Notes: generated by a model not told the origin, from the letters alone. A stretch of DNA of 64,000 bases from Pseudomonadota bacterium (GCA_018241725.1 JAFEDI010000046.1:123452-187451); one strand, 5' to 3'; counted from the stretch's first letter, positions 1 to 12,392 are shown. Numbers and translations: made by a program.

Positions 1-643
1 CGAAAAAGCCATACCTAAACCCATCAATCATGAAGAAAAACGGGTTGAAATGCGACACCCCCTGCCAGAAACCCGGCAGCGAATGGATCGAATAGAACAC
101 GCCGGACAACATCGTCAGCGGCATGATCAGGAAGTTCTGGAAGGCAGCCAACTGGTCGAACTTATCAGCCCAGATCCCCGCGATCACGCCGAGGCTTGCA
201 AGAAACGCGCCTCCAACCAGTGCGAAGACGACGATCCACAGCGGCTCGGCGAAAGGCAGATGTGCAAAGGGCAAGGCCGCCAGCACCACGCCGATCCCGC
301 ACAAGCCGCCACGCAACACGGCCGCCAGCACGTAGGCGGAATAAAACTCCCGATAGGAAATTGGCGGCAATAGCACAAACACGATGTTGCCAGTGATCTT
401 GCTCTGGATCAGCGACGACGAGCTATTGGCGAAGGCGTTCTGCAACACCGTCATCATTACCAGGCCCGGCACCAGGAAAGCCGTGTAGTTGACGCCCGGA
501 AAAGGCTGAACGTGATCCTCGAGCACGTGGCCGAAGATCAGTAGATAGAGCACCGCATTGAGCACCGGCGACAGCACCGTCTGGAAACCCACTTTCCAGA
601 AACGCAGGCACTCCTTGTACAACAGGGTCTTGAATCCTTCCAT
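1..643 (-). CDS. ABC-2 type transporter permease (3' end missing)
   Basis: Membrane subunit of an ABC-2 type exporter, encoded with the ATPase whose stop codon lies 6 bases upstream. The frame is open from an ATG at 641-643 to the window edge, giving 214 codons; the C-terminus is outside the window. The N-terminus (MEGFKTLLYKE) is cytosolic, followed by hydrophobic segments typical of the family, including the stretch around FGHVLEDHV and the PPISYREFYSAYV region. Family members usually have about 250 residues and six membrane spans, so most of the protein is present. The substrate cannot be read from sequence. Position directly after the Mla operon suggests an envelope role, but that is inference. 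Confidence 0.85.
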   Translation of the reverse strand, partial: MEGFKTLLYKECLRFWKVGFQTVLSPVLNAVLYLLIFGHVLEDHVQPFPGVNYTAFLVPGLVMMTVLQNAFANSSSSLIQSKITGNIVFVLLPPISYREFYSAYVLAAVLRGGLCGIGVVLAALPFAHLPFAEPLWIVVFALVGGAFLASLGVIAGIWADKFDQLAAFQNFLIMPLTMLSGVFYSIHSLPGFWQGVSHFNPFFFMIDGFRYGFF

Positions 644-649
644 GCTGCC

Positions 650-1552
650 TCAGTTCTGGTTCATCACGCCGACGAAGACCTGTTCCAGGTCCGGCTTGCC
701 GAGGGCCATGTCGACGATCTCGGCACCGGCGGATTTGAGACCGGCAAGCAAATGCCCAACCTCGTCAAAATTATCGAAACCCAGCGTCCACTGCAGATTA
801 TCCCGAGACAGCACACAGGCCTCCAGGTCAGGCGGAACGATGACCGCCTTAGCCAGACGCACCTGCAGGGTATGGCTGGCGAAACGCTGCAGCAGGTTGG
901 CCGTTGTGTCCAGCGCAACGATGCGCCCCGCCTTCAGCATGGCGATACGCCCGCACAGGGATTCGGCCTCTTCGAGGTAATGGGTAGTCAGCACGATGGT
1001 GTGGCCATCCTGGTTCAACTTGCGGATGAACTGCCACAAGCCATGGCGCAACTCCACGTCCACACCGGCGGTTGGCTCGTCCAGGACGATGACCGGCGGA
1101 CGATGCACCAGCGCTTGAGCCACCAGCGCCCGGCGCTTCATGCCGCCCGACAACATACGCATGTTGGAACTGGCTTTTTCGGTGAGATCCAGGTGATGCA
1201 GGATCTCGTCGATCCAGTCGTCGTTATTGCGGATACCGAAGTAACCCGACTGGATGCGCAGCATCTCGCGCACGTTGAAGAACGGATCGAAGACCAGTTC
1301 CTGGGGCACCACGCCGAGGGCCATACGCGCAGCGCGGTAATCGCGGACCACGTCATGCCCCATGACCTCCAGCGTGCCGGAGTCCGGCCGCGCCAGCCCC
1401 GCCAGGGATGAAATCAGGGTGGTCTTGCCGGCCCCATTGGGGCCGAGCAAGCCGAAGAACTCGCCCTGGGCCACCTCCAGGTCGACGCCGGCCAAAGCCT
1501 GCAGGGAACGGAAACGCTTGGTGACACCGGCAATGCGGATCGCTGGACTCAT
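650..1552 (-). CDS. ABC transporter ATP-binding protein
   Basis: Cytosolic ATPase that powers the adjacent ABC-2 permease. In 300 residues it carries Walker A GPNGAGKTT (37-45), the ABC signature LSGGMKRR (134-141) and Walker B VIVLDEP (154-160), then an H-loop in TTHYLEEAE. A C-terminal extension of about 80 residues resembles that of YadG/NodI/DrrA-type exporters. Its start lies 16 bases after the mlaB stop, so it is probably co-transcribed with the Mla genes. The exported substrate is unknown. Assignment to the ABC-2 exporter class is secure; a more specific name is not. Confidence 0.92.
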   Translation of the reverse strand: MSPAIRIAGVTKRFRSLQALAGVDLEVAQGEFFGLLGPNGAGKTTLISSLAGLARPDSGTLEVMGHDVVRDYRAARMALGVVPQELVFDPFFNVREMLRIQSGYFGIRNNDDWIDEILHHLDLTEKASSNMRMLSGGMKRRALVAQALVHRPPVIVLDEPTAGVDVELRHGLWQFIRKLNQDGHTIVLTTHYLEEAESLCGRIAMLKAGRIVALDTTANLLQRFASHTLQVRLAKAVIVPPDLEACVLSRDNLQWTLGFDNFDEVGHLLAGLKSAGAEIVDMALGKPDLEQVFVGVMNQN

Positions 1553-1568
1553 GGAACGAAGGGCAGGC

Positions 1569-1853
1569 TCAGCGAGCCAAGGAAAGGATGGAATCGACGT
1601 CGTAGAGGGACGCGAGACTGACCAGCGCCACTGGCGCCCGGTCGATGGAGATCCGACACCCGGCGGCCCGGGCGGCGCGCTGCCAACTCAGCAGCAGGGC
1701 CAGCGCAGCGGAGTCCACCTGCGTGACGCCCGACAGGTCGACGACCCGGTCGCCACTCGCGATCTGCTCGAGTCCGGCCTCCGCCACCGCCGCAACGGTG
1801 GCAATGGTCAGGGGGCCGCTTAGGCTCAGGCGTGCGCCTTCAGCCTGGATCAT
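1569..1853 (-). CDS. mlaB: STAS-domain protein, MlaB-like
   Basis: Small cytosolic STAS-domain protein of 94 residues. In the Mla system MlaB binds the ATPase MlaF and supports assembly and activity of the inner-membrane MlaFEDB complex. The core VDLSGVTQVDSAALALLL (about 38-55) has the usual Asp-Ser pair (D47-S48) at the start of the STAS helix. The start codon overlaps the mlaC stop by 4 bases (ATGA), indicating translational coupling. STAS domains are short and divergent, so the name rests on fold plus position at the end of an mlaFEDAC run. Confidence 0.85.
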   Translation of the reverse strand: MIQAEGARLSLSGPLTIATVAAVAEAGLEQIASGDRVVDLSGVTQVDSAALALLLSWQRAARAAGCRISIDRAPVALVSLASLYDVDSILSLAR

Positions 1854-2482
1854 TTCTTGGCAGCCACCGCGGGGTCGATCTGCTTGTTCTTGTCCTTCAG
1901 GGTCTTGATCAGCCCATCGATGCCGCCGGCGCGCACTTCCTGACCGAACTCGTCACGGTAGTTGGTGACGAGGCTCACGCCCGCTACCAGCACGTCGTAG
2001 ACCTTCCAGCTATCGCCCTGCTTCTCGAGGTTGTAATCGATCTGCACCGGCTTGGCACCCGCCTGGCGCACCTTGGTACGCACGATCACGTCGGTGTCCT
2101 CGGGCTTGGCCTTCAACGGTTCGAAATCGATCTGCTGGTCGCGGTACTTGGTCAGCGCGTTGGAGTAGGTACGCACCAGCAGCGTCTTGAACTCCTGGGT
2201 CAGCGTGCTCTTCTGGTCGGCAGAAGCCTGCTTCCAGTCCTTGCCGACGGCCAGACGGGTCATGTGGGCAAAGTCGAAGTAAGGCAGCACCTTGGTTTCG
2301 ACCAGGCTGACAGCCTTGTGGGTGTCGCCGGACTGAATGGCCTTGTCCTGGCGGACGATGGAAATCACGTCATCGCTGACGCTCTTGACCAGCGCATCGG
2401 GCGCCACGGTATTGGCTGCAGCGCTGAATTGGATGCCAAGGCCCAGCACCAGCGCGGCAAACAGGGAAGTGAAGCGTTTCAT
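1850..2482 (-). CDS. mlaC: Phospholipid-binding protein MlaC
   Basis: Periplasmic lipid chaperone that shuttles phospholipids between the outer-membrane lipoprotein MlaA and the inner-membrane MlaFEDB complex. The 210-residue product has a signal peptide (MKRFTSLFAALVLGLG, cleavage near AAA at 21-23) and the Ttg2D/MlaC family pattern, with the YFDFAHMTRLAVGKDW block near residues 68-83 and the DVLVAGVSLVTNYRDEF block near 163-179. It overlaps mlaA upstream by 4 bases (ATGA) and mlaB downstream by 4 bases. Length fits the family. Confidence 0.95.
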   Translation of the reverse strand: MKRFTSLFAALVLGLGIQFSAAANTVAPDALVKSVSDDVISIVRQDKAIQSGDTHKAVSLVETKVLPYFDFAHMTRLAVGKDWKQASADQKSTLTQEFKTLLVRTYSNALTKYRDQQIDFEPLKAKPEDTDVIVRTKVRQAGAKPVQIDYNLEKQGDSWKVYDVLVAGVSLVTNYRDEFGQEVRAGGIDGLIKTLKDKNKQIDPAVAAKK

Positions 2483-3309
2483 TGGCTTTCTTTCTTGTCG
2501 GGGGAGGGAGATTTATCAGCGGCGTCACCGACCGCACTCTTGTCGGTCGCCGCCTTGTCGTTGTCTGAAGAATCGTCGTCGTCCGGATCTTTTTCGCGCG
2601 GCGGCTGGCCGTCGAAGATCTGGTTGCGGCGGTATTGAATGTAGAAGCTGCGCATGTAGCCGTACTTGTCCAGCGCGGCCTCCTCAGCCGCCGTATCGGC
2701 CCCCAGCAGCGCAGCCCGCTTGCTGACGAAACGCAGGCCGGTCAGGCTGTTGCGGGCGCCGACATCCTCCAGTTGCATGAGCGGATCGAAATGAAAATCG
2801 CCGATCAGAGACACGCCATCCCGGACATTGCTCGGCCCCAGGAAGGGCAGCACCAGGTAGGGGCCATCGCCAACCCCCCAGTAACCGAGCGTCTGCCCAA
2901 GATCTTCGTCGTGCTTCTCAAGGCCAATCTCGGTTGCGACATCAAAAACGCCCAGCAGGCCGACCGTGGAGTTGAGCAGAAAGCGGCCGCCATCGGAGAG
3001 GCCATCGGTGAACTTGCCCTGCAGCAGGTTATTGACGCCGATCCATACATCCGCAATGTTGCCGAAGAAGTTCGCAACGCCGGTTTTCACCGGCAACGGC
3101 GCCTGGTCATAGACCTCGGCCACCGGACGCATCACGTACTTGTCAGCCTTTTCATTGAACTGGAAAGTGGCGCGGTTCATCGGCTCGAGGGGATCCTTGG
3201 GATGCCCGCCGGGCCCCGCACAGCCCGTCACGGCGAACGTCAGCCCGATGGCCAGCGTGCTCCGTCGCACCAAGGTCGATTCAGGTTTGCTGTTCTTCTT
3301 CATTGTCAT
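2479..3309 (-). CDS. mlaA: Outer-membrane lipoprotein MlaA (VacJ)
   Basis: Outer-membrane lipoprotein that removes mislocalised phospholipids from the outer leaflet and hands them to MlaC. The 276-residue frame has a basic N-terminus and a lipobox AVTGC with Cys30, followed by DPLEPMNRATFQFNEK, the hallmark DP(L/W)E..NR.xxxFN motif of VacJ. Two ATG codons are possible, at 3309 and 3303; the latter sits about six bases after a GGA and is slightly favoured. The C-terminal 50 residues are unusually acidic and low-complexity (DPDDDDSSDNDK region). Here mlaA is inside the mla operon between mlaD and mlaC, unlike E. coli where it is unlinked. Confidence 0.95.
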   Translation of the reverse strand: MTMKKNSKPESTLVRRSTLAIGLTFAVTGCAGPGGHPKDPLEPMNRATFQFNEKADKYVMRPVAEVYDQAPLPVKTGVANFFGNIADVWIGVNNLLQGKFTDGLSDGGRFLLNSTVGLLGVFDVATEIGLEKHDEDLGQTLGYWGVGDGPYLVLPFLGPSNVRDGVSLIGDFHFDPLMQLEDVGARNSLTGLRFVSKRAALLGADTAAEEAALDKYGYMRSFYIQYRRNQIFDGQPPREKDPDDDDSSDNDKAATDKSAVGDAADKSPSPDKKESQ

Positions 3310-3365
3310 TCCGGGCCGCGCTCACCGCACGGCACTCTCTGTATTGATCCGCCCCGCATCCTTCC

Positions 3366-3845
3366 TTACTTCGCGGGCGCCGGCTCTCCTTCAGCTGCCT
3401 TGTTGAACATGAACTGACTGATCAGCTTTTCGAGAACAACGGCGGACTGGGTTTTTTTGATGACATCACCGGGCGCAAGGGTCTTCTCCTCGCCGCCGGG
3501 GTCGAGACCGAGGTACTGCTCACCGAGCAGACCAGAGGTCAGGATGTTGGCAAACGTGTCTGTCGGGAACTTGTAGCGCCCGTCCACCGAGAAGACAACC
3601 TCAGCCTGAAAGTGTTCATTGTCGTAGCGAATTTCAGTCACCCGCCCGACCAGCACGCCAGCGCTCTTCACCGGTGCGCGCACCTTGAGGCCACCGATGT
3701 TGTCGAAACGGGCGCTGAGGGTATAGGGCGACCGGATGTCCGACCCCGAAATGCTGGCCACCTTGAGGGCCAGGAACAACAACGCGGCGATACCCATTGC
3801 CACGAAAACACCGACCCACAGGTCGAGCGTCGTGCGACTCATCAT
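3366..3845 (-). CDS. mlaD: MCE-domain lipid transport protein MlaD
   Basis: Inner-membrane-anchored MCE protein whose hexamer forms the periplasmic channel of the MlaFEDB complex. The 159-residue product has an N-terminal membrane anchor (about residues 9-29), then an MCE domain starting at [19 protein letters not shown] (about 41-59) with the usual GxVxxI pattern. It overlaps the mlaE stop by 4 bases, the normal tight spacing in this operon. A 56-base gap separates it from mlaA, the largest gap in the operon. Length is close to the E. coli protein. Confidence 0.95.
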   Translation of the reverse strand: MMSRTTLDLWVGVFVAMGIAALLFLALKVASISGSDIRSPYTLSARFDNIGGLKVRAPVKSAGVLVGRVTEIRYDNEHFQAEVVFSVDGRYKFPTDTFANILTSGLLGEQYLGLDPGGEEKTLAPGDVIKKTQSAVVLEKLISQFMFNKAAEGEPAPAK

Positions 3846-4627
3846 AGACCTCGGAACATGAAAGACGTCATTACAAAATCGAGCGCCAGAATAGCCAGCG
3901 CAGAGCTCACGACGGTACGCGTGATCGCCCGGGACACCCCTTCGGCGGTCGGCACGCAGTCGTAGCCTTCGAACACGGCGATCAACGCGACGGCAACGCC
4001 GAACACGGCACTCTTGAACACCCCGTTGAGCACGTCATAGCGGAAATCGACGGCCGCCCGCATCTGCGACCAGAAGGCGCCGTCATCGACACCGATGAAC
4101 ACCACCCCGATCAACCAGCCACCGAAAATCCCCATCGTCGAAAACAGTGCCGCCAGCAGCGGCATGGACACCACACCGCCCCAGAAACGTGGTGCCACCA
4201 CACGGGCGATCGGATTGACCGCCATCATGTCCATCGCCTTGAGCTGTTCAGTCACCTTCATCAGGCCGATTTCCGCCGTCACCGCCGAGCCAGCCCGGCT
4301 GGCGAACAGCAGACCGGCCACCACCGGACCGAGTTCCCGCAGCAAGGACAAAGCCACCATCGTGCCCATCGCCTCACTGGAACCGTAGCGCTGCAGAATC
4401 TCGTAGCCTTGCAGCCCCAGGACCAGGCCGACGAACAGCCCGGAGACCAGGATGATCAGCAGCGACAGCACGCCACTGAAGTACAGCTCGCGGATCGTCA
4501 GGTGCAGACGCATGAAGGACTGCCCCGAGTAACGCAGGATCAGCACGAAAAAACGGGCGATGAACCCGAGCTGCCACACTCCGCTGATCGCCAGGGAGCC
4601 CAGCTTGCGAAACACGTCGCCCATCAA
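3842..4627 (-). CDS. mlaE: Lipid ABC transporter permease MlaE
   Basis: Inner-membrane permease of the MlaFEDB phospholipid transporter. The 261-residue protein belongs to the MlaE/YrbE family: several hydrophobic segments, and the conserved cytoplasmic block with [18 protein letters not shown] (about 126-143) followed by [15 protein letters not shown], which contacts the ATPase. It overlaps mlaF by 4 bases (ATGA) and mlaD by 4 bases. Nothing in the sequence suggests truncation. Confidence 0.95.
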   Translation of the reverse strand: MMGDVFRKLGSLAISGVWQLGFIARFFVLILRYSGQSFMRLHLTIRELYFSGVLSLLIILVSGLFVGLVLGLQGYEILQRYGSSEAMGTMVALSLLRELGPVVAGLLFASRAGSAVTAEIGLMKVTEQLKAMDMMAVNPIARVVAPRFWGGVVSMPLLAALFSTMGIFGGWLIGVVFIGVDDGAFWSQMRAAVDFRYDVLNGVFKSAVFGVAVALIAVFEGYDCVPTAEGVSRAITRTVVSSALAILALDFVMTSFMFRGL

Positions 4628-5427
4628 CCGGCCCCTCCGACCAGTGCCGTCGCATAATCGCCGGCGGGATAGTGGAAGGGCACGGGACCATCGGCCTCGG
4701 CGTGCACGAACTGATGCACGAAGGGGTCGGAGGTGTTGCGGATCTCGTCCGGCGTTCCCTCGGCCACAACCCGCCCTTCGGAAATGAAATAGATGTAGTC
4801 CACGATCTGGAGGGACTCCTGGATGTCGTGGGTGACGATCAGCGAACTGGCGCCCAGTGCATTGTTCAGACGGCGGATCAACTGCCCGATCACGCCGAGG
4901 GAAATCGGGTCGAGACCGGTGAAGGGCTCGTCATACATAAGCAGCATCGGATCGAGCGCGATCGTCCGGGCCAGTGCTACGCGGCGCGCCATGCCACCTG
5001 AAAGCTCTCCTGGCCGCAACTGGGCCGCACCGCGCAGGCCAACGGCATGCAGCTTCATCAGCACCAGATCGTTGATCAGCTCCGGCGGCAGATCGGTATG
5101 CTCGCGCAACGGGAAGGCCACGTTGTCGAACACCGTCATGTCGGTGAACAGGGCTCCGAACTGGAACAGCATCCCCATGCGCCGCCGCAAAGCGTACAGA
5201 TCCTCGCGATCCAGCTTACCGACATCCTGACCGTCGACCAGCACACGGCCACCGACGGCCCGCTCCTGCCCGCCGATCAGGCGCAGCATGGTGGTTTTGC
5301 CGCAACCACTGCCTCCCATGATGGCAACCACCTGACCACGCGGAATGGACAGGGAAATGTCGCGCAGGATCATCCGCTCGCCATAGGCGAAGCGCACATT
5401 CTCAAGACGGACAAGAGGCTCGGACAT
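4624..5427 (-). CDS. mlaF: Lipid ABC transporter ATPase MlaF
   Basis: ATPase of the Mla phospholipid transport complex, first gene of the operon. The frame is open upstream to 5526, but the family N-terminus [17 protein letters not shown] begins at the ATG at 5427, giving 267 residues. Walker A is GGSGCGKTT (38-46), the signature LSGGMARR (142-149) and Walker B MLLMYDEP (161-168). A TACAAT hexamer on the minus strand at 5455-5460 could be the -10 element of the operon; no convincing -35 was seen. The gene is divergent from leuS. Confidence 0.94.
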   Translation of the reverse strand: MSEPLVRLENVRFAYGERMILRDISLSIPRGQVVAIMGGSGCGKTTMLRLIGGQERAVGGRVLVDGQDVGKLDREDLYALRRRMGMLFQFGALFTDMTVFDNVAFPLREHTDLPPELINDLVLMKLHAVGLRGAAQLRPGELSGGMARRVALARTIALDPMLLMYDEPFTGLDPISLGVIGQLIRRLNNALGASSLIVTHDIQESLQIVDYIYFISEGRVVAEGTPDEIRNTSDPFVHQFVHAEADGPVPFHYPAGDYATALVGGAG

Positions 5428-5461
5428 AGGAAAATGCTGCGTTGCGGGAGCGCGATTGTAA

Positions 5462-8230
<2,769 letters not shown>

Positions 8231-8248
8231 ACCGAAGGGGCCCACATC

Positions 8249-8455
8249 ATGCGTACCGTCGCCTGCCTCACCTTCCTCGCCCTTCTCTCAGGCTGCGGTA
8301 CAGCCACGGAGAGAGCGGTCTACGAAGGCATCCGGCAGGAAAACGCCCGGCAACAAGGCCAGCCGGGCCGCGACACCTCGCCGGATCCGTCGGGCCCCGA
8401 CTTCGACGCCTACTCCAAGGAACGCCAGCGCCTGCAAAAGGAATCGCGCCCATGA
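8249..8455 (+). CDS. Small putative lipoprotein
   Basis: A 68-residue protein with a lipoprotein signal: short hydrophobic core and lipobox LLSGC with Cys16. The remainder is hydrophilic and rich in Arg, Gln and Pro. Its stop overlaps the lptE start by 4 bases (ATGA), so it is translated together with lptE, and it starts 18 bases after leuS. I do not recognise the family. The conserved-looking position between leuS and lptE and the lipobox make it a real gene rather than a random frame. Confidence 0.75.
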   Translation: MRTVACLTFLALLSGCGTATERAVYEGIRQENARQQGQPGRDTSPDPSGPDFDAYSKERQRLQKESRP

Positions 8456-8985
8456 GCCAGACCCCGTCGTCCCCCGCCCGCCGCCGGGCCCTAGCCGCCT
8501 TCGGCGCCGTGCCTCTGCTGCTGGCCGGCTGCGGCTTCCAGCTGCGCGGGCCGCGCCCGCTACCCTTCGAGTCGATCTACCTGGGGATGTACCAGTACTC
8601 CGACCTGGCCGCAGCCATCCGGCGACAGATCCGCGCCGGCAGTGAAACGCGCATCGTCGATACGCCGGAGGAGGCCCAGGTCCGCCTGGAGGTGCTCGCC
8701 GACGCCAAAGAGAAGGCGATCCTGGCCCTCAACGCCCAGGGCCGCGTGCGCGAATACCAACTGCGCCAGCGCTTCTACTTCCGCGTCGTGGACAAGGCCG
8801 GCCGCGAGGTCGTCGCTCCGAACGAAATCTACCTGAAACGCGACCTCGCCTTCGACGACTCCCAACTGCTCGCCAAGGAGCAGGAAGAGATCCTGCTCTA
8901 CCGGGACATGCAGGGCGACCTGGTGCAGCAACTGATGCGCCGCCTGGCTGCGGCGAAGATGCCGGAAGCCGAGCCCAAGCCGTGA
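8452..8985 (+). CDS. lptE: LPS-assembly lipoprotein LptE
   Basis: Outer-membrane lipoprotein that plugs and assembles the LptD barrel, the last step of lipopolysaccharide export. The ATG at 8452 gives 177 residues with a twin-Arg-like basic start, hydrophobic core and lipobox LLAGC (Cys27), followed by GFQLRG, the characteristic mature N-terminus of LptE/RlpB. It overlaps the small lipoprotein upstream and, through GTGA, holA downstream. The leuS-lptE-holA order is the usual one in proteobacteria, which supports the call despite weak sequence conservation of the family. Confidence 0.92.
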   Translation: MSQTPSSPARRRALAAFGAVPLLLAGCGFQLRGPRPLPFESIYLGMYQYSDLAAAIRRQIRAGSETRIVDTPEEAQVRLEVLADAKEKAILALNAQGRVREYQLRQRFYFRVVDKAGREVVAPNEIYLKRDLAFDDSQLLAKEQEEILLYRDMQGDLVQQLMRRLAAAKMPEAEPKP

Positions 8986-10019
8986 TCCTGCGTCCGGAAC
9001 AGCTCGCCGCCCAACTCGACAAGCCCCTCTCTCCGCTCTACCTGTTGCACGGCAACGAACCCTTGTTGGTGCTCGAAGCCGGCGACGCGATCCGCGCGGC
9101 CGCCCGCAAACAGGGCTTTGATGAGCGGGAAGTGCTGGTGGCCGGCCAGGGCTTCCGCTGGGAATCCCTTCAGGCGGCTGCCGGCAACCTGTCCCTGTTC
9201 GGCACCAGCAAGCTGGTGGACCTGCGCATCCCCAACGGCAAACCCGGCCGCGAAGGCGGCGAGGCGCTGCAGCGCTACGCGCGCAATCCCGACGAAGGTG
9301 TCGTCACCCTCGTCACGCTGCCCGAAATCGACTGGGCAACCCGCAAGTCCTCCTGGTTCGTCGCCCTTGCCGAAGCCGGCGTGGCGGTTGAACTCAATGC
9401 GCCGGAACGGGAACGCCTTCCGGAATGGATCGCACTACGCCTCAACCGCCAGCAGCAAAAGGCGGATGCAGACGCGCTGAACTTCATCGCCGATCACGTG
9501 GAAGGCAATCTGCTCGCCGCCCACCAGGAAATCCTCAAACTGGGCCTGCTCCACCCGCCCGGGCCACTGAATCTGGAAACAGTGCGCGACGCGGTGCTCA
9601 ACGTGGCCCGCTATGACGTGGACAAGCTGCGCCAGGCCTTGCTGGAAGGCGACGCCGGCCGCTGCGCCCGCCTTCTCGAAGGCCTCAAGGGCGAAGGCGA
9701 GGCCCCGCCGCTGGTGCTATGGACGCTCGCCAACGAGATCCGCACCCTCGCCAGCCTCCGCCTCGGCCTGGACGAAGGCCAACCCCTGCCGAACCTTCTG
9801 AAAGCCGAGCGCGTCTACGATGAACGCCGCAAGCAGGCCATCCAGCGCGCATTGCCGCGCCTGAACTCCGCCATCCTGCGCACATCGATCTTGCACGCTG
9901 CAAAGATTGACCGGATGATCAAGGGTCTGGCCAGCGGCAACGTATGGGATGAATTCCTCCAGCTGTGCCTGCGCCTCACCCGCGCCACAGCCACCCAACA
10001 AGCCCAGGCCCGGCGCTGA
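8982..10019 (+). CDS. holA: DNA polymerase III delta subunit
   Basis: Clamp-loader subunit that opens the beta sliding clamp during DNA replication. The 345-residue product starts with a GTG at 8982 that overlaps the lptE stop (GTGA). The N-terminal [12 protein letters not shown] and the [21 protein letters not shown] block match the family, with the atypical AAA+ N-terminal domain followed by the helical collar domain ([20 protein letters not shown] at the C-terminus). The position after lptE is the standard context. Length is close to E. coli HolA (343). Confidence 0.95.
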   Translation: MILRPEQLAAQLDKPLSPLYLLHGNEPLLVLEAGDAIRAAARKQGFDEREVLVAGQGFRWESLQAAAGNLSLFGTSKLVDLRIPNGKPGREGGEALQRYARNPDEGVVTLVTLPEIDWATRKSSWFVALAEAGVAVELNAPERERLPEWIALRLNRQQQKADADALNFIADHVEGNLLAAHQEILKLGLLHPPGPLNLETVRDAVLNVARYDVDKLRQALLEGDAGRCARLLEGLKGEGEAPPLVLWTLANEIRTLASLRLGLDEGQPLPNLLKAERVYDERRKQAIQRALPRLNSAILRTSILHAAKIDRMIKGLASGNVWDEFLQLCLRLTRATATQQAQARR

Positions 10020-10053
10020 ACCCCGCGCCACCAACCGAGACGAGACGACGAAG

Positions 10054-11331
10054 ATGGACATCAATACCTACATGCAGACCGTCGGTCGCCAGGCCCGCGC
10101 TGCATCGCGCGGCGTGGCCGCCGCCTCCACCGACGCCAAGAACAAGGCCCTCCTTGCGATGGCCGCCGAGATCCGCGCTCGCAAGGCCGAACTCGCCGCT
10201 GCCAACCGCCAGGACCTCGAAGAAGCCCGCGCCAATGGCCTCGAACCGGCCATGATCGACCGCCTGACCCTATCCGAAAAAGGCATCGAGGCGATGGCCG
10301 TCGGCCTGGAGCAGGTTGCCGCGCTGCCCGATCCGGTCGGTGAAATGACCGACCTCAAGCGCCGCCCGTCCGGTATCACCGTCGGCAAGATGCGCGTACC
10401 GCTGGGCGTCATCGGCATCATCTACGAGGCCCGCCCCAACGTCACTGCCGACGCCGCCGCCCTGTGCCTGAAATCCGGCAACGCGGCGATCCTGCGCGGC
10501 GGCAAGGAAGCGCTGCACTCCAACCAGGCGATCGCCGCCTGCGTGCGCGCCGGCCTCGCAGCCGCCGGCCTGCCGGAAGCCGCCATCCAGGTCGTCGAAA
10601 CCACCGACCGCGCCGCCGTCGGCGAGCTCATCACGATGCCCGAGTTCGTGGACGTTATCGTGCCCCGCGGCGGCAAGGGCCTTATCGAGCGTATATCCAA
10701 TGAGGCGCGCGTACCGGTGATCAAGCATCTGGACGGCAACTGCCATGTGTACGTGGACGAATTCGCCGATCCCGCGAAGGCCCTGGCCATCGTCGAAAAT
10801 GCCAAGACCCAGCGCTACGGCACCTGCAACACCACCGAATCCCTGCTGGTGGACGCCAGCGTGGCCCGCGCCCAACTGCCCGCGATTGGCACCATGCTGG
10901 CCAGCAAAGGCGTCGAACTACGCGCCTGCCCGACCTCCCTCGCCATCCTGCGCGAAGCCGGCATTGCCGACGCCCAGCTGAAGGCGGCGTCAGAATCAGA
11001 CTGGAGCGAGGAATTCCTCGCTCCAATCATTGCCATCAAGGTCGTTGACGGACTCGACGAAGCGATTTCCCACATCAACACCCATTCGTCCCAGCACACC
11101 GAAGCCATCGTCACCGAAAACCACACCCGTGCAATGCGCTTCCTGCGCGAAGTGGATTCCTCCTCGGTGATGATCAACGCGTCGACGCGCTTTGCCGACG
11201 GCTTCGAATACGGCCTCGGTGCGGAAATCGGCATCTCCACCGACAAGATCCACGCCCGCGGCCCGGTAGGCCTCGAAGGCCTGACCAGCCAGAAGTGGAT
11301 CGTTTTCGGCGAAGGCCAGGTCCGCACCTGA
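10054..11331 (+). CDS. proA: Glutamate-5-semialdehyde dehydrogenase
   Basis: Gamma-glutamyl phosphate reductase, the second step of proline synthesis from glutamate. The frame is open from 9949, overlapping holA, but the family start [15 protein letters not shown] at 10054 gives 425 residues, the usual length. The catalytic Cys258 sits in [12 protein letters not shown], and the C-terminal block has [19 protein letters not shown]. It starts 34 bases after holA, so may belong to the same transcript. A GC-rich hairpin follows the stop. Confidence 0.97.
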   Translation: MDINTYMQTVGRQARAASRGVAAASTDAKNKALLAMAAEIRARKAELAAANRQDLEEARANGLEPAMIDRLTLSEKGIEAMAVGLEQVAALPDPVGEMTDLKRRPSGITVGKMRVPLGVIGIIYEARPNVTADAAALCLKSGNAAILRGGKEALHSNQAIAACVRAGLAAAGLPEAAIQVVETTDRAAVGELITMPEFVDVIVPRGGKGLIERISNEARVPVIKHLDGNCHVYVDEFADPAKALAIVENAKTQRYGTCNTTESLLVDASVARAQLPAIGTMLASKGVELRACPTSLAILREAGIADAQLKAASESDWSEEFLAPIIAIKVVDGLDEAISHINTHSSQHTEAIVTENHTRAMRFLREVDSSSVMINASTRFADGFEYGLGAEIGISTDKIHARGPVGLEGLTSQKWIVFGEGQVRT

Positions 11332-11337
11332 CTCGGA

Positions 11338-11359
11338 TGACGCCCCCTACGGGGCGTCA
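11338..11359 (+). terminator. Hairpin after proA
   Basis: Perfect 9-bp stem TGACGCCCC/GGGGCGTCA with a four-base loop CTAC, seven bases after the proA stop. There is no T-run after it, so it is a likely but not classical intrinsic terminator. Confidence 0.5.
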
Positions 11360-11819
11360 CTGCATGCTGCACCCAAACGCCCGCTCGAAGCGCAACATGC
11401 GCGATGAGCGGGCGCTCTTATTGCCCAGCAGGCAAGGCCTTTTGTCGACAAATAGCCATCGACGCGCCCCTGTTGGCCCGTTCAGGCATTCCCAGCCGAC
11501 ATTGTTGAAGCCCAATTCGTCGACCGCGGCAGACTCTCCAGCTGCGATACGCGCATGCAAAGGCTGGGGTTGCACGCCCACCGGGGATTTCACGTATAGA
11601 GGCAGCCGTCTCCACATCGAATGCTCTCCCGACAATAATCCCCTGTACCCCCGTGGAATCGGCAAGGCGGGCCACCGATATATCCGACACGGCATTCCCA
11701 ATGCCACCCAACGAATCCGCTCAGCCTGGAAAGGCCGCAAGCCGGGACCTCGAACATCACCGCCCGGTAAGGCGAGACGCCCTTGCGGAGGCGGCGAAGC
11801 GGGGCGCACAATTCGCGCC
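11360..11819. other. Gene-free stretch between proA and the ogt-type gene
   Basis: About 460 bases without a convincing gene on either strand. Short frames exist on the minus strand but lack family features and start signals. One about 40-codon minus-strand stretch near 11580-11711 reads like a TIM-barrel phosphate-binding segment (GVQGIIVGRAF), but it is closed by a stop eight codons upstream. No tRNA, repeat or obvious promoter was seen. Confidence 0.5.
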
Positions 11820-12392
11820 ATGCCCTCTTCCGCTTTGCGCAACACAGCCAATCCATCAACTCAGTTCGCGACCGTCATGCCGACGCCATTCGGCTGCATC
11901 GGTATTGCCACACGCGCCGGTTTTATCGACCAAATCGTCTTTCTCCCGCACGACCACCCGCTGCAATCAGCACAGGATGAACTGGCAGAAAAGGCCATCG
12001 CGCAAATCGAGCGCTATCTAGAAGCCCCCGACGCCCAATTCGAACTGCCGCTGCTCATTCAGGGGACCCTGTACCGCCGCCGGATATGGACCGCCATCTC
12101 AGCCATCCCCCTCGGCCGGACTCGCACCTACGGCGACCTCGCAAAGGATGTCGGCAGCGTTCCTCGTGCTGTAGGGCAGGCCTGCGGCGACAATCCCTTC
12201 CCCCTCATCATTCCCTGTCACCGGGTCGTCACGCACTCCGGAATCGGTGGCTTCGCCCACAATGAAAAGGGCCATCTGATTGACATCAAGCGCTGGCTAT
12301 TGGTTCATGAAGGAAATTCAGGCCGCAGCGGTGAAATTCAGGGCAATCTCTTCGAAACTCCACGGGATATTTCCGGTCAACCCGACCTGTGA
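11820..12392 (+). CDS. ogt: Methylated-DNA--[protein]-cysteine S-methyltransferase
   Basis: Suicide DNA-repair protein that transfers the methyl group from O6-methylguanine to its own cysteine. The C-terminal domain has GRTRTYGDLAKDVGSVPRAV (HTH), the active-site motif IIPCHRVV with Cys133, and GIGGFAHNEKGHLIDIKRWLL. Starts at 11820 (190 residues) or 11877 (171 residues) are both possible; the second matches the usual Ogt/MGMT length better. The N-terminal domain is present but divergent. The gene stands alone, with the ybaK-type gene 25 bases downstream of its stop. Confidence 0.9.
   Translation: MPSSALRNTANPSTQFATVMPTPFGCIGIATRAGFIDQIVFLPHDHPLQSAQDELAEKAIAQIERYLEAPDAQFELPLLIQGTLYRRRIWTAISAIPLGRTRTYGDLAKDVGSVPRAVGQACGDNPFPLIIPCHRVVTHSGIGGFAHNEKGHLIDIKRWLLVHEGNSGRSGEIQGNLFETPRDISGQPDL

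Noticed and set aside
11418-11851. Minus-strand reading frames before the ogt-type gene, including one reading GVQGIIVGRAF
   Set aside because: The longest is 164 codons but has no family match, atypical composition and no ribosome-binding site; the TIM-barrel-like stretch is only about 40 codons and closed by a stop just upstream, so it could be chance or a very decayed remnant.
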